DNA of 64,000 nucleotides from Nymphaea colorata (taxonomy: Eukaryota > Streptophyta > Magnoliopsida > Nymphaeales > Nymphaeaceae). Made by a program: the position numbers and the translations under genes. Position 1 is the stretch's first letter. Each line of letters begins with the position of its first letter. The notes under the pieces are model-generated. The model saw only the letters and a list, made by a program, of their open reading frames with translations, was not told the origin of the DNA and made no database searches. Of this stretch, positions 22,241 to 35,045 are shown one piece after another. The stretch spans positions 7,776,417 to 7,840,416 of the forward strand of contig NC_045149.1 of NCBI RefSeq assembly GCF_008831285.2, in the 5' to 3' direction.

Positions 22241-23900
22241 AAAGTATAGACTACGATGAGACAATGTTGAAGACTTCCCAAGTGACAGCCAGGATTTAGA
22301 CATCCACACTGACCACCATGACCTTGCTAATGGCTTCAATGACGTGCATCCCTGGCTGACTGCGTCAGCAGAATCCCCGACAGATGGATGTGATGCCAGT
22401 GAATGCAAAAGCAGTGGGGCCTTTGGTGGGAGCGATCTGCATCAACGACCGGTGAGAGCAAGAGAGATGAATTGAGCAACAAATAAAAAGTTCAGTTGAG
22501 GAAGCATGCATTTACATAATGCATATGTGAGGGCCGCCAAGCCCAGCACATTAACTATTCAAGCCTACTGGGCCCAATTATTTGCAGCTTGTAGGTAGCG
22601 AACATGGGCCAAGCTTGGCCTGACGCCCGTATCTAGTTGTGGTTATGCAATTGCACAGCCACAGCCGTATGCAATTGCGACAGCATCACCACCCATTGGA
22701 AAATGATGTCTCCAGAGAGAGAGAGAGATGCTCCCAACAAAACAAAAAATCCTGGAAAAAAGTCAAACCCTTTCGGGTCCCATGGTATTCTTTGCTAAAT
22801 CTACTTTAGATTTGGGATCAGGATAAGGATAAACAATTTCTAAATTTTTCTGTGGCCATCATTTTCAATGAAAAAAAAAAGGATCAGCCAAGCTGGGGGT
22901 TGACCGCACAATCAGGTTCAAACCATTGGAAATTACACTACTCACGCAAGCAAGCAAGTCAGCTTAATAACAAGATTCAGAAAAAGCTTCGCTCTGTCGG
23001 TCGTCTTACCTTGCTCCTTCCTTGCTTGTTCCTTAGACCTTCGCTTGACATTCGCTAGACGTTCGGGGGGTTTTGGTGTGAGTAGAGTTCTTGAACAGAG
23101 GAATTATATAATGCTCAAAACCACAAGGAGGCCTAAATCATCTTTCAACATCACACCACCCTCCCAGCCCTTGAAGTTCAAGAAATACCTGGTAGTACTT
23201 GCCTTCGCGCCTTTGCCGATCCCATTGAGCAACCGACTGCCACCCACTGAGACGGCAATCCACCGTTTTGTCGTATGGCTCCTACTGGATTCCGAGAGTT
23301 GCCTTGCCTTCCGACTTCAAGAAGCTCCAGCGGCGGCAGTTCTCGCTTCCCTCCCGCATTTCCGGCCGGATGGGTGATGCCCAAGACCTCCTCATCTCAG
23401 CCATGCCGGACGAGCCTGAGAAATCGCACCCCATTTGAGCAGAAGGAACGTGCCCTTCTTTGCTGATGAACAAACGAAGGCCCAAGAGGCGGAAATTCTT
23501 AGCGATTGTCGAAATCCATCAGGTGAGCAATGGATCCCTCCCCTCCGATTCCGCTATCTGCAACCCCCTCAACCCTGAAGGGCAAGAGGGGAGAGGAAAA
23601 CCCTGCACACACCATGCAAAAGGGAGAAACAACGAAACCCTAGCAGAGCAGATCATGGAAGTCCACAGATATACTCAAAACACAGATATACACTGCTCCA
23701 CTGCTGACAGGGTTCTTCACATAACATGTATGTCTTAAGCACAAAACACTCACAACCATGACCCAACACATTCACGTCCACACAACCACAAGGTAAACAA
23801 GAGAAACCGAAACAAAAGGGTTCCAGCATGATTTTTTCACATATCTAAACTAGCACGAACATGATCTCCTATGTTTGGAACTTTCCACTGCCCCCAGTGG
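22241..23900. other. intergenic, no gene recognised
   Basis: GC-richer sequence at 23,030-23,480 is open in several frames on both strands, without family features. It lies just downstream of the minus-strand membrane-protein frame and could include its 3' UTR. No further genes are supported. Confidence 0.4.
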
Positions 23901-23912
23901 CTGCTTCTCGAA

Positions 23913-24305
23913 TCACGCCTTAGCTAGCTTGCGGCGTAAGAAGAGAAACCCCATCAGGCCAGAGATCGGGATCGTGCAGGAAGCAGGAACAAGCCAGGTT
24001 CGCTCCGGTGGCAGCACAGTCCACGCCCGTATCAGAAAGGCGGCACCGATAAAGGAAAATAGGCAGATAACGACCACAGCCGCCGTAGCCTTCTCCTTCT
24101 CCGATCCCTGGCGGCCGAGGGAGTGACCGTAGGTGATTGAACCGACGGACACGAGGAAGATCAGAAAGACGGCGAGGGAGAAAGCAGAGAGGAGAGAGTC
24201 CTTGTTCAGGAGGATCTGGAGGTAGGTGTTGTAGCCCAAGAGAAAGGCTCCCAGGATGGGGATGACCTTAACCATTTTATTTAGGATTAGATCAGATAAA
24301 TCCAT
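23913..24305 (-). CDS. small four-helix membrane protein, family unknown
   Basis: An intronless frame of 130 codons starts at an ATG in good plant context (AAGAAATGG) at 24,305; a slightly longer frame exists only if a non-ATG start is used. It predicts four hydrophobic segments: VKVIPILGAFLLGYNTYLQI (about residues 12-33), LLSAFSLAVFLIFLVSVGS, TAAVVVICLFSFIGAAFLI and VPASCTIPISGLMGFLFL. The C-terminus is basic (RRKLAKA). The loop between helices 2 and 3 is polar (GRQGSEKEKA). It is more GC-rich than its surroundings, has regular codon structure, and is preceded by a purine-rich leader-like stretch. I do not recognise the family. The topology suggests a small integral membrane protein. It might be lineage-specific or a decayed duplicate. 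Confidence 0.5.
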   Translation of the reverse strand: MDLSDLILNKMVKVIPILGAFLLGYNTYLQILLNKDSLLSAFSLAVFLIFLVSVGSITYGHSLGRQGSEKEKATAAVVVICLFSFIGAAFLIRAWTVLPPERTWLVPASCTIPISGLMGFLFLRRKLAKA

Positions 24306-24399
24306 TTCTTGCTGTGTCAACGCTCTGGTATCTCAGAGTCTTCAGGGAGGGGAAGAAGGGTTTCTTTCTTGCAAGAGGAGAAGCCTGTGGGCTTACCAC

Positions 24400-27300
24400 A
24401 GCAAGATATTTTTACGAAGATATTTTTAGCAAAGCTTCCCCGTGGCTTTAGGGCCCTTTCATGGGGAGGATATTAAGGATATTAATTTTTAAAAAATTTT
24501 CTTGCCCAGTTGCCCTCATCAAACCTGGATGAAAAAGTAAAAGTGTGAGTTGGTTTTCAAAATTCTTTTCACCTCAAAAGATAGAAAACAATGTTAGGAT
24601 AAAAAAAAAAGGAACCGTTGGACCCGTTTGATTGTAATCAACTGCAAACGCAAACGGGGTGAAATTTTACCTGTGGGAGCGGATTTCACCCGCTCGACAT
24701 TTTCCTTTCGAATCTTCATTTCACCCCACCGTCGCACCAGAGGCGTCGCCGTTCTCACCGTCGCTGCTCTGCTCTGCTCTACTCCTCCGCCGGTTCGTTT
24801 CTCCCTTGCTCTTGTTGATGCCTTCCCTTTCTCTCTTGTCCTAACTTGTTCTTCTCTGGCTTCTCACCGGCAGGGAAGAGAGACGCAGAGATAGACACCG
24901 CCACAGTTGCCGCTCCTTTTCCTCTCTTAATCTCTGCCCCGTGAGGAAACGCTAACCACCTCTCTTCCCTTACTCCTCTCTTGCGAATTTCCCGTCGCCC
25001 TCGACATCTTTGACAAAAATCTGTTATGGGAGCTGCCTTTACCACCATCCCCGGCATTTTACATCGTATTCCTCTGCCTCTGCCTTAACCTCTCTCTTTT
25101 CCCCTAACCCTCACATTTATACTTCTGCTATTCTTCTGCTCTCACTGTCGTTCTTCGGGAATGGTCGGTAATAGACGGGCAGAGTTCTCGACTAGATGAC
25201 GATCAGATGCATTTCACAGTGAAGGAGCATAAATTCAAAGTGTGGGTTCTTTCTTTGAGTCTGAATTGGTCTTGTGAAAGTTGGAGGAAGTGATTGGAGC
25301 ATAGTGAAGATTGATCTCGTTCTACAAGTGAACCATTTTTTTTTGCCCTTTTTCACTCTAAAAATCTTTTCGTTGGTGTTGTCGTTGCTTTATTTTTCCT
25401 TGTCAAGTTGTTGAATTCTGGAGTCACACCTGAATGATAGTATTAAAAAATTCGTCTTCGGATGTGATTTTTTCTTTTAGGTCTCTTAAGTTTTTTAGCT
25501 TTGCTCAAGAACCACCAAACTCGTGATCGTTTAGAGTTTATAGGAACAGGGGAACTTGGCATCCATTAATCTCGATCTTATCAAGCATAGGCTTCTGAGT
25601 CAGAGCACATCTCAAAAGCTTTATGGTTCATCTCAAAGCTTTAAGCTTAGTCTTCTACGCACATCCCAAAACCCTTATGGTTCTATTGCGGGGAAAAACC
25701 CTTAACCATAAACAGCTTTTGAGAATAGAGGACAAATGAAGTCTAAAATTGATAATCTAAAACTGAATCTATAAATATCAGCCTATATTACCACGTTAAA
25801 TTCTTCATGTGCATCAAACATGATTAAATTTACCACGTTAAATTATTTTTGTGCATCAAACAAAGTTAAATTTACCATGTTAAATTCTTTTTGTGCATCA
25901 AACAAGGCTTTAGATTGAAAGAGGAAGAAATTTTATCTTGTAAATATTTTTAAAAAAATTTACTATAGTAAATTTACCATGTTAAATTCTTCTTGAAGCA
26001 TTCCTTAATTCGATGATTTACCTTTTTTCCGTTTTCATTCATATTAAACTGAAATAAAATTTTCTTAAAACATAAATCTAAATCCAGCAAACACAAAGGG
26101 GTTTTGAAAATCTGGATTTTGTTTTTATTTTTTAAGTTTCTCAAATAAGTTTCTAAAACTTTTTTCCAACTCGCATCAAACGGCCCCTAATGTATATGGG
26201 GAATCTCTTTCGCCCAATTTGATTGCAAACTAAAATTTATGTAGAAAAACAAACAAAGTCACAGCCTCACCATGAGAGTGTCAAAATTGCCCATCACGAG
26301 TCCCATTTTTGGTAGAACACAAAGTCCAGTTGAAACCAATCTGAAATCATTAATGTTTGTTGAGGCCTTTCTTTTCCATATTATAAGCCGTAACATTTTG
26401 ATGATCCATTTTAGCTTGCAGCTACAGCTAGCTTAAACCAAGATGCTAATGCCATCCTCTCAAAAAGAATTGCTGCTAAAACAAATTTTTGTTGAGGGCT
26501 CAAAATGAGATCGTCAAACAGCTATGTTTTGTTTGGATGGAGGGAAAGATAAGAAAAGAGAAGGGGTGAAAAAGAAAGGGGGGAAATGGAATGAAAAATG
26601 AAGGAAAATAAAAGCAAATGAAAGAAAAAAAGTGATTATAAAGCTTGTTTGAATAAAAATAAAAGAATTACTAAAATCATCGGACTACATAAAAATAAAT
26701 GATTTAATTTATATTACTTTACGATAATACTCTAACATTCAATTCTAGATGTGTATAAGGAACACAATGAACAGTGGCAACCCTCTGTTTAATTGTGGCG
26801 ATGGAGACTCCGACAATAGTTGGTATGATCTCAATGGGGAAGATTACTATCTAAGTCTCGAGCAATGACAGGAATCAAAAAAAAAACATATTCGAACCAC
26901 ACAATGTCAAAAATATACATTTTTCATTTCATTTCTAAATCCTTTAATTTTAGTAGAATTGGATTTACATTATTATTAGAGAATTCTTCCAATTTCCTTC
27001 ATTTTCTTTCTTTTTCTTTTGTAACCAAACAAATTTTTTGTTTTTTTTTCTATTTTTTTCAATAAATCAACCAAAAAGAATTGATTGTTCAATCTCTCTT
27101 TCCCTTCCATCCACACATGGCTGTAGCTTAGCCAACCTCCACTCTGCTGGATTTCGGTGGGCGGCTTCGTGTCTGGCTGCGCCTAATCCACCTAGTTCAA
27201 TGGGAACAGAGCCGTTGCCCCTAGGTGTCCAATTCAAAAGCAACGCGATAAGTTTACGATATCAAAACGCCAGTTTAAGGAATGGGGGAAGGCGGGATGC

Positions 27301-27508
27301 TTTCCTTCCGCGGCGGTTGCTGGGCAGGCAGAGTAACGACGACGTCTCCTTCCTCCTTGCCGCCGACGATGTCCTTGCGGGAGCAACTCACGGGAGAAAG
27401 ACGGATTCGGAAGCTTTTGATCTGATCGTCGTTGTTCTGTTCAGAATTCGGAAGCTTTTTCTTTTTTTTTTCTCTTCGGTGAAGGGGCTGCTCTTTGTTT
27501 CACCTGCC
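24400..27508. other. intergenic; repeat-like, plus ALKBH8 upstream region
   Basis: The CT-rich, GC-rich block at 24,660-25,100 resembles a 5' leader but leads to no recognisable coding exon. GTTTGATTG near 24,627 and CATCAAACGG near 26,172 are weakly inverted and could mark the ends of a 1.5-kb non-autonomous element. The block at 26,500-27,080 is AT-rich. The region just before 27,509 is the likely ALKBH8 promoter and leader. Confidence 0.35.
25791..25912. repeat. about 42-bp tandem repeat, three copies
   Basis: TACCA(C/T)GTTAAATT(C/A)TT is followed by TGTGCATCAAACA(A/T)G three times in a row, with small differences. A fourth partial copy lies near 25,975. Non-coding. Confidence 0.7.
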
Positions 27509-30500
27509 ATGGACGAAGGACGCGCGCCAAGATTCGGCCGTCCGAGGGCGCTTGGCGGCGGCGAAGCGAGCCCCCATCTTTTCGTTGCTAATTGCGGACC
27601 AAGGGTTGGGATCTCTCTCGACAGGATCGCCCAGGCGTTCGGCTGCTTCGGCGACGTCGTCGCCGTCCGGACTGCAGACGACAGCGGCGCCCGCGTCATC
27701 GTTTCCTTCGCCGAGGTCGCCTCCGCTCGAGATGCCATGGTCGCACTGAATGGAGCACGGTGTCATCATCTTGACGACCGGGTTCTGCACGTATCTTACT
27801 CCTCGCAAACGCCCTTCAAGGTACGCTTATCAAGAGATTGAAGGGGCCTCCTCTTTCATCTCTGCTGTGCTATTTGCAAACCGTTCTGATGGGAATGCTT
27901 TTGTTTTTATTCGATTCTTGCTGGTTTTATTTAGAAAATGTGATTGTTCAAATGCTTTTGTTTTTGTTCCATTCTTGTAGCTTCTTTGAGAAAGTATGTC
28001 GATAATCAGTATCTTTTTGCTTTTGTTCGATTCTTCTTTGATTTTCTTGAGAAAGTTCATAATCTGCACAGCCAATGAGAAAAAGAGGAAACCTTAAAGC
28101 TCTTTTGGTATCAGAAAATTGTTTATATGATCGAAGAGAAAATATTGCTTATCACCACGAAAAAATGACTAGGACCAAAGTGAAACCGTGAATAATAAAT
28201 TGAGAGATATAGTGTAAGAGTCTCATAAGGTAGATTGCTGTTAGGAACGGTATTTTCGGCTATGTGAATGGTAGTTCACCGGACTATATGATAGACGGAA
28301 GCGTGTAAGCGCCACAAATCCTCAGGCCCTAACCAAGCTGCCGTCTGGAAAATGGAGCGCATCTATAAGTAGAAAGGTTCGTCTAAATCACAGGAGGAAC
28401 CCTATGTTTGACCTATGTCGACGTTCAAGGTGCATCTTCTTGGAGCTAATATAAACTAATGAGGACAACAGAAATACCTGCATTCTTGCGCCAGACAAGT
28501 GCAAGCCTGAGACTGATTGTACAAGGTCCCGTGTACTTCAGATATTATACCTTGTTTTTGTATGCAATGATAACATTCTCTATGAACTCCAAAATCCTTT
28601 TTGGATCTTGAACTGAGAAAAAAATCGCTGTCTTTATTTCTTAACTTTAAGGCAGCAAAATGAGCAAACAAACAAAAATCTTAAACTGATAAACTGGTGC
28701 TATAGTCCCGATGTATTGTAACCACTGTATTTGAACCACCCAAATTCTGCATCAGACTTATATTGCTTTTATGTGAGGCATTTTTAGGTTATAAATTGTT
28801 TTTGTTTGAGGCTACATGAGTGAAAAGTGTTTCTTTTTCAAGATTCTTCAACCTGATCTTTTATCTTCCATTTCACTGCTGTACAGTGTTTAAGCCTTTA
28901 AGGATACTTTGTGGAACTACACATGTTAGAAATCTATTAGAACACGAATCAATTAGGCATCTCTGGATGCAGATTGGAGCTGCTCTGTCAAGATGCAGAT
29001 ATATGTGAACAGTAGCGGAGCCAAGTTTTCTTCTGGAGGGGGCCAAGAAAAATCTTCACTGTTCTAGCATGTTTGCCAAAATTTTACAGGGGCCAATTGA
29101 AAATTTTTGAAAATTTTTATAGGTAAAATTGTGTTTTTTAAAATTTCAGGAGGGCCCATGGCTCCTGCTTCTCCCCCCGGCTCTGCCACTGTATGTGGAA
29201 CCCAAATATGCCTTCTTCAAGTTTTGAACAAACTAGGGAATCACACGTAGAAAGAGTCTTACTGGTTTATTATATCGCATTTTTTTGTGGTGCCTCATCC
29301 AGGCTTGTTTAGTTCATTGCAGAACTCTTTTTTTTTCTTTTTTGGTCTTTTTCAGGTCAAAACAGAGAAGCCGGTTCCAGTATCATTGGTAGCCTCCGAT
29401 TTGGGAATTCCTGGCATTTACTTGTGGCCTGAGTTTGTAAGCAAAGAAGAAGAGAAGGTATTCTGGTTGTTTTCTCACCAAAGACATCTATAGTAGTAAT
29501 AGGTACTCCCAATGTTTTCAACGTGTCAAATTGCTATGGTATATTTATCAACAATAGACATCTATAATTTCAGACTTTCAGCATCAACACCTTTACCTAA
29601 TTTTTTTCCTTTCTCAAAAAATAGAAGATTTGTCATAAAAGTCTCACAGTAACTGTGTCGGTAAAAGAAAATCTTACATATTTTCCACAACCTTGTTTAC
29701 TAGAAAAATCGCTTACTTTCTCAAAAGAGTTTTGGTTCTTCCAAAAATTTGATATTTTTTTATGGCAATCTGCTTTCTTTCCCTTCTATCAATTGTGTTA
29801 TTTCTAATAAAAGCAAAAAAAGGAAGGTTTTATTTGCATCTGTTGTATTGCATGTTATGCTAAGAAGTTGCTATCTTTAATTAGCATCTTTGTCCTCGAG
29901 CTAGTTTGGCAGTCAACTTGGTAATGATTTGAGAAGTCATCTGTTCTTTTATTTTTAGATATTGAGAACAGGGTTTCCTTTCAAGATTCTCCTATGAATA
30001 TCTGGGCAGTATGTGTTTCTAATATCTCCATCAGGAACTTCTTGCAGCTGTTGATGGCAGACTGTGGAAAAATCTTGCAAAGCGAAGGGTTCAGCATTAT
30101 GGCTATGAGTTTCTTTATGAGGTAAGTACTATTTTTCGTTTTTTGGATTTCACAGTAAGTAGATGTCAATATGTTGTAATAAGCATAAAAGAATAGCTAC
30201 CCACAAGTTAACTGAACATTTTAGGTTGGCTGCATGTAGTTACTAAATAAAGTATTCTTGCTGATGATTCCGTACTTTTATCCTTAAACGGCTATTTCTA
30301 CTGGAAGATGAACTTCAAACATGAGAACATATACACAAAATGAAGGTTTTATACCTCTGAATAAAAAATTCTTGACAAATACATGCACATAAATGCAAGT
30401 GTATAATATGAATATATCTGTGTGTGCATGCGCCTTTTCATTTCGAGGCTGGTTTTGCTTTCAGTTTTGATTACACACATACACGTAAGTGCATATATGG

Positions 30501-33500
30501 TAACTGGATTATGGCAACCAAATATGAGAATTGGAACATAGGTTGTTTCAGGTCTTTTTTCTTTTAAAGTAACTGTACTATGAGTGTGATTTATATTAAT
30601 AATACTGTGCTGAAAACATTTGGATTGATGAATTGTACATTTCAAATGGTTTTTATGATGGTCCAAATTCCATGGCCTAGAATTTTAATCCTCAAAGAAT
30701 CAATTTTGTAAACTTGAAAAAAAAAACTATTTTTTTTATGTTTAGCATACTTACTATAATGAGCACATCTACAGCCTCAGGTTTAATATAAAAAAGTGTC
30801 ATACCTACCTATGTTTTAGTTATCATAAGATTCATAACTACCTAGGTTTTAGTTATCATAGTTTCTTGTATATATGTGTACCTATTGGAACTGGATTGCG
30901 ACAACTGAATGTAGGTATTCCTTTTTTTTTTCCTTTTTGACAAATGCGACACTGTATATGTGTTCATCATGGTCAATGCGCATCTAGACGCTTGAACCAT
31001 GGTTTTTCTATTTGTAAACCAACCTTTGAGGCTTTGAATTTTCTATGAGAAATGTGGGCTATTGAAACCTGGGACACTTCTAAAAACCTAACATGCATTA
31101 TAAATTGAGCAATATAACTGTTGATTTGCAGGTTGATCATGCCAGTTACATTGTTATGAACTTATGATTAATTTCATGACGTGAGAAAATCCTTAGAAAT
31201 ACCATATATTTTGATGTCATAATCCTCTCATACATGGGTGAGCAGAAGTGCTTGTGTGTTCGGATGAGCGTTCTGGCGAGTTTGCAAGTGTTTGTGCAGT
31301 CAGTCCCAAGCTGTTATTTATGTAATTCTTGTTCTCCATTATATGCAGACAAGGAATGTGGATGCCAAAAAGTACTTGGGTGAACTACCATCTTTTGTTT
31401 GCCCTGTACTTGATAAGATATCATTGATTTCCTGCCTCAAAGCGGTTGACAAAATAACTGTTGACCAATTGACGGTACATTATCTATTAATCACATTTAA
31501 TTTGTTGTGTTTGTTTTTTCATTCCTTTTCTTGCTGAAGCTTTTTTGCCATGCTCAGCTGCTTGCTGCAGGATGTTCACTTTAATTTTAGTTGTAAATTT
31601 AGGGTTTACAAGTGATCACCATCTTTCTGCTATACTGTACAACCAGATGTTAAGGACTTTGCTAACATCTAGGGGTAGGAAATTGCAGGTTGAGTAGCCT
31701 TTGTGTACTGTTCTTCCAATAATGTACTGTTTGTTTGTTTGTGGTATGTTCGTTTGTGGTACATGTTCTGCCACACATTATGATGTGTAGCATATGAACC
31801 ACTTGGCTACTGCAGTCAACTGTTTTTAAAACTTTTTTTGCCATTCGCTTTTTTAGTTTAAAAAGATTATTTTGACCCTCTTTTCATCCAAAACAACAAC
31901 AGGGAGCCTTATTTTCCTCTAATTTTTTCTCTTCAAAATTTGGCGGTCCCGGTGATTTTCTTGGAATATTATTTTGCTAATCTTACTCATATAATACTTA
32001 TTTTTACATTGTTTAAAAGTCTTCCACATATGCAACTGCATCTTACTCATGGACAGAGAAGCTTGATCTATAGGCTTAGACATGAAGTTGTAGAATTGGT
32101 TGATAGGAAGGTAGCCTAAAATTGGACCCAAAAAAATCAAGTAGGGATTTTAGAATTTTTTGTTTGTCAATAGAATGAATTAGAACGATAAAAGTTGGGA
32201 CTGCTGTCTTACAAATAAGGCCTTTTTATTCATTTTTTGTCGCAACTATATAAATCTTTTTTCTCCCAATTGATGATCCCAATTCCCAATATAATTTTTT
32301 TTCCCTCCCAATTGATGTCCCACTCAACACCTTTTTAGCAGAGGTTATTTCTTTTGTACATGTTAGTTTATTGTCCCCATATATGACAATCACTAACTCA
32401 ATTATTCTTTTCTATTGTTAGTACCGTGTAGTATTCCAATGTTTAATTGCTTATACTGAAGCAGGTGGTATATGTTGGTTCTGCGTCATCCTTTTATTGT
32501 AAACCTCTAGATAAGATATAGACCTTTCGTTTTGCAGGTTTAGACTTTAGGACCAACTAGCAGTTCCCAAATTTTTATGTAGTTGGTCACGAACCTCGAA
32601 TGCTTTTAGTTTCAGGGAGAAGTGATTGAAATAGTGGATAGCATTCATTGATATCTTGTTTGCGGAAGCATATCTATGTCATGTCAATTACCTGTGAATT
32701 TCTTAGCTATTTCCTTTCTTGCTTTATCTCTTTTTGTCTATTTTGCATTAGCAAGCTTTTTAGCATTCATTTTGGTGATTTATGTAATTGGTTGTTTTTT
32801 CAATTGTTTGAATATTGTTCTGCAGGTTAATGAATATCCTGCTGGTGTTGGGTTGTCTCCTCACATAGACACCCATTCGGCTTTTGATGATTTCATATTT
32901 AGCCTTTCATTGGGTGGTCCCTGCATTATGGAGTTCAGGAAATATTCTGAAGGTACATGGGCTACTTCAACAGAGGTTGGCTGTCTGAAAGGAAGTGATG
33001 CAGCTCATGGTCCCTGTTGCATCAGAAAGGCACTTTTCCTCCCTCCTAGGTCAATGCTTCTGATGTCTGGTGAGGGCCGCTATGTGTGGCATCACTACAT
33101 TCCACACCACAAGGTAGTGCCTTTTTCTCATCATTCCAAAAGGTGATAGACCATGTTCCTTAGGTCCAAACTCCATTATGATATGCCACCAGTACCTTCA
33201 CTGTTTCATTCTTCTTATTTCTACGTAGTCAATCTTGCTTTCTCAGTGTATTTATTTTACCTTCGTGCTGAAATAGTCATAGCATTCCTCTTGATTGCAG
33301 GTTGACATTGTTGGTTCAGATATAATTCAAAGAAGCAGGAGGGTTTCTTTTACATTTCGTAAGGTCTGTAAAATTAAATATTGCCATCTATGGAGAAGAT
33401 ATCTAAATGAAAAAAATGTGCGACTATTTTGTCTTGATTATGGAGTATTATCCACATGGAAACCATGTATCATTTGCTTTAGGTTGGCAAATTTTATGAA

Positions 33501-34438
33501 TGTTTCTCCATTTAATTGGCAGCTATGGAGAAAAAATTCTTTGCTTCTATTTCTATCTCAGTTGAACTTCAATAATTCACTAAAATAATTTAAAAGTTGA
33601 GGCGCCCTCATTTCTGGAATTTTTTCAAGTCTTTCTGCTCGCCTGTTCAGGAACAGTATCATAAATTTTTGAAGCTTTTAGGAGATAACTCTGTATACTT
33701 TGTGCCACACTAAAATTTGAAGAACAGCATACCATGTGCACATAGGGAGAAAGAAAATGGCCGGACCAAAAACAATATTTCTGAAAATTGAATCTGTTGG
33801 TAAGTTTAACATTTCTTGAAGTTTGAACAGTGAGCCTGAAAATTTGTTTTGATTTGATATGTAAAGGTTCTATTTTAGAGTGACACCCCATGTGAGTGGT
33901 GGGATGTTGCATGCTGCACCATCAGGGTGATGGAAATACGAAGGAAGTAACATAAACAAGACTCAGCATTTCATGATGGCCAGTCTCAGACATGTTTTTC
34001 ATTTAATTACAGGCCCAGACATGTATTTCATTTAATTGTTTTGCAAATTTCCTTCATGGGCCATCACAGACTGATGAAACATCCTTGCACATGAGAAATA
34101 ATGTGATCATGACAACCCCAACATTTGTCTTTATAAGAGTTCAACTAGAACTTGACACTGAAAGTTTTTAATCACAGTCACGGAGACTCACCTTGGCTAG
34201 ATGGTTCTTTTGGCAACCTATGAAGCACAAAGTTATGTGGAGTCATGCAACTTTGTGCATCATAGTTGTTGCTTTCGATTGCTTTGGAAACTCGAAATGT
34301 CTATGTTTGCGAATGACTCATGTTTCTGCTAATAAATAAAACTCATTGGCCTTAATATATTTAGTTGATATTCTACAGGTGCATGTGGGGCCATGCAGAT
34401 GTGATTTCAAGCAATATTGCGATTCTCAAAGGAGCTAA
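27509..34438 (+). CDS. ALKBH8: ALKBH8-type tRNA wobble-uridine hydroxylase (RRM + 2OG-Fe(II) oxygenase)
   Basis: The product should be the Fe(II)/2-oxoglutarate oxygenase that hydroxylates 5-methoxycarbonylmethyluridine at the tRNA wobble position. In Arabidopsis the ALKBH8 and TRM9 methyltransferase activities sit on separate proteins, as the lack of a methyltransferase domain here implies. Exons: 27,509-27,820, 29,356-29,457, 30,035-30,121, 31,349-31,474, 32,826-33,113, 33,301-33,363 and 34,379-34,438, all phase 0 with GT-AG introns, giving 345 aa. The RRM spans about residues 23-97 (from LFVANCGPRVGISLDRIAQ). The oxygenase domain follows: iron ligands His222 and Asp224 in SPHIDTHSAF, distal His near 299 in YVWHHYIPHHK, and 2OG-binding Arg319/Arg325 in RRVSFTFRK. 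The last tiny exon gives VHVGPCRCDFKQYCDSQRS, whose C-x-C-x5-C matches the family's C-terminal zinc-site cysteines and confirms the 3' end. Everything needed for activity is present. Confidence 0.95.
29010..29191. mobile_element. hAT-like MITE, copy 2 (in ALKBH8 intron 1)
   Basis: This 182-bp element begins CAGTAGCGGAGCC and ends GGCTCTGCCACTG, inverted with two mismatches. The flanks TATGTGAA (29,002-29,009) and TATGTGGA (29,192-29,199) are 7/8 identical, consistent with an aged hAT 8-bp target duplication. It lies about 160 bases before exon 2 of ALKBH8. It has no coding capacity. Confidence 0.8.
34015..34230 (+). repeat. dispersed direct repeat, copy 1
   Basis: This part of ALKBH8 intron 6 is recognisably repeated at 34,830-35,045. 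Shared landmarks in order are AAGCATGTATTT/AGACATGTATTT, CA(T/C)ATGAGAAATAATGT, AATCACA and GGTGGTTCTTTCGGCAACCT/GATGGTTCTTTTGGCAACCT. It is strongly diverged and non-coding. Confidence 0.65.
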
Positions 34439-34829
34439 TAACATCAAGAAAGCAAATTGTCGTAGCTAGAGCTTCAAATGACTGCTTAGTTGTTTCCTTT
34501 TCTGAAAGGCTTGATGTTCTCATAGAAAGGTTGGAGTAAACTACTAGGCTACTTTAATAGTATAATGTCCTTATCTGGCTCAAACTTTTCAGTTTTCAAA
34601 TGTTTCCATCATCTCCATGAATGCGGTCGCTGCTTTTCTCTTCACTTCTTGTTTGCAAAGAGAAACTAGTTGATGCATCCTTCGGTTTGTCTGCTATCCT
34701 TATTCAATTTTGTCTCTTTGCTCATGTAATGGAACATTCTTGTGTCATTTAATAAGAGAATTTTCAGAGAGTTGGGAGGTTTCTAAGCATAGACAAATTA
34801 GTGAACTGTATTTTCATCTTCTTCTGTTT

Positions 34830-35045
34830 ACAGGCTCAAGCATGTATTTCTGTGAATTTTTTTTCTGAAAATTTCCTTTATATTCAATCGTAGATTTATG
34901 ATGCATTCTTGCATATGAGAAATAATGTTTTTCCTGGTAACCTTAGCCATTGTTCCACAAAAGTTAGAACTGAGGAATTTGATGTCATGCAAGGCTAATC
35001 ACAAAGACCCGCTTTGACTAGGTGGTTCTTTCGGCAACCTGTGAA
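34830..35045 (+). repeat. dispersed direct repeat, copy 2
   Basis: Counterpart of 34,015-34,230, about 815 bases downstream and just past the ALKBH8 stop codon. The same landmarks occur in the same order, with about as many indels as substitutions by eye. Probably an old local duplication or two members of an interspersed family. Confidence 0.6.

Noticed and set aside
27388-27738. Minus-strand frames over ALKBH8 exon 1
   Set aside because: Antisense shadows of a GC-rich coding exon.
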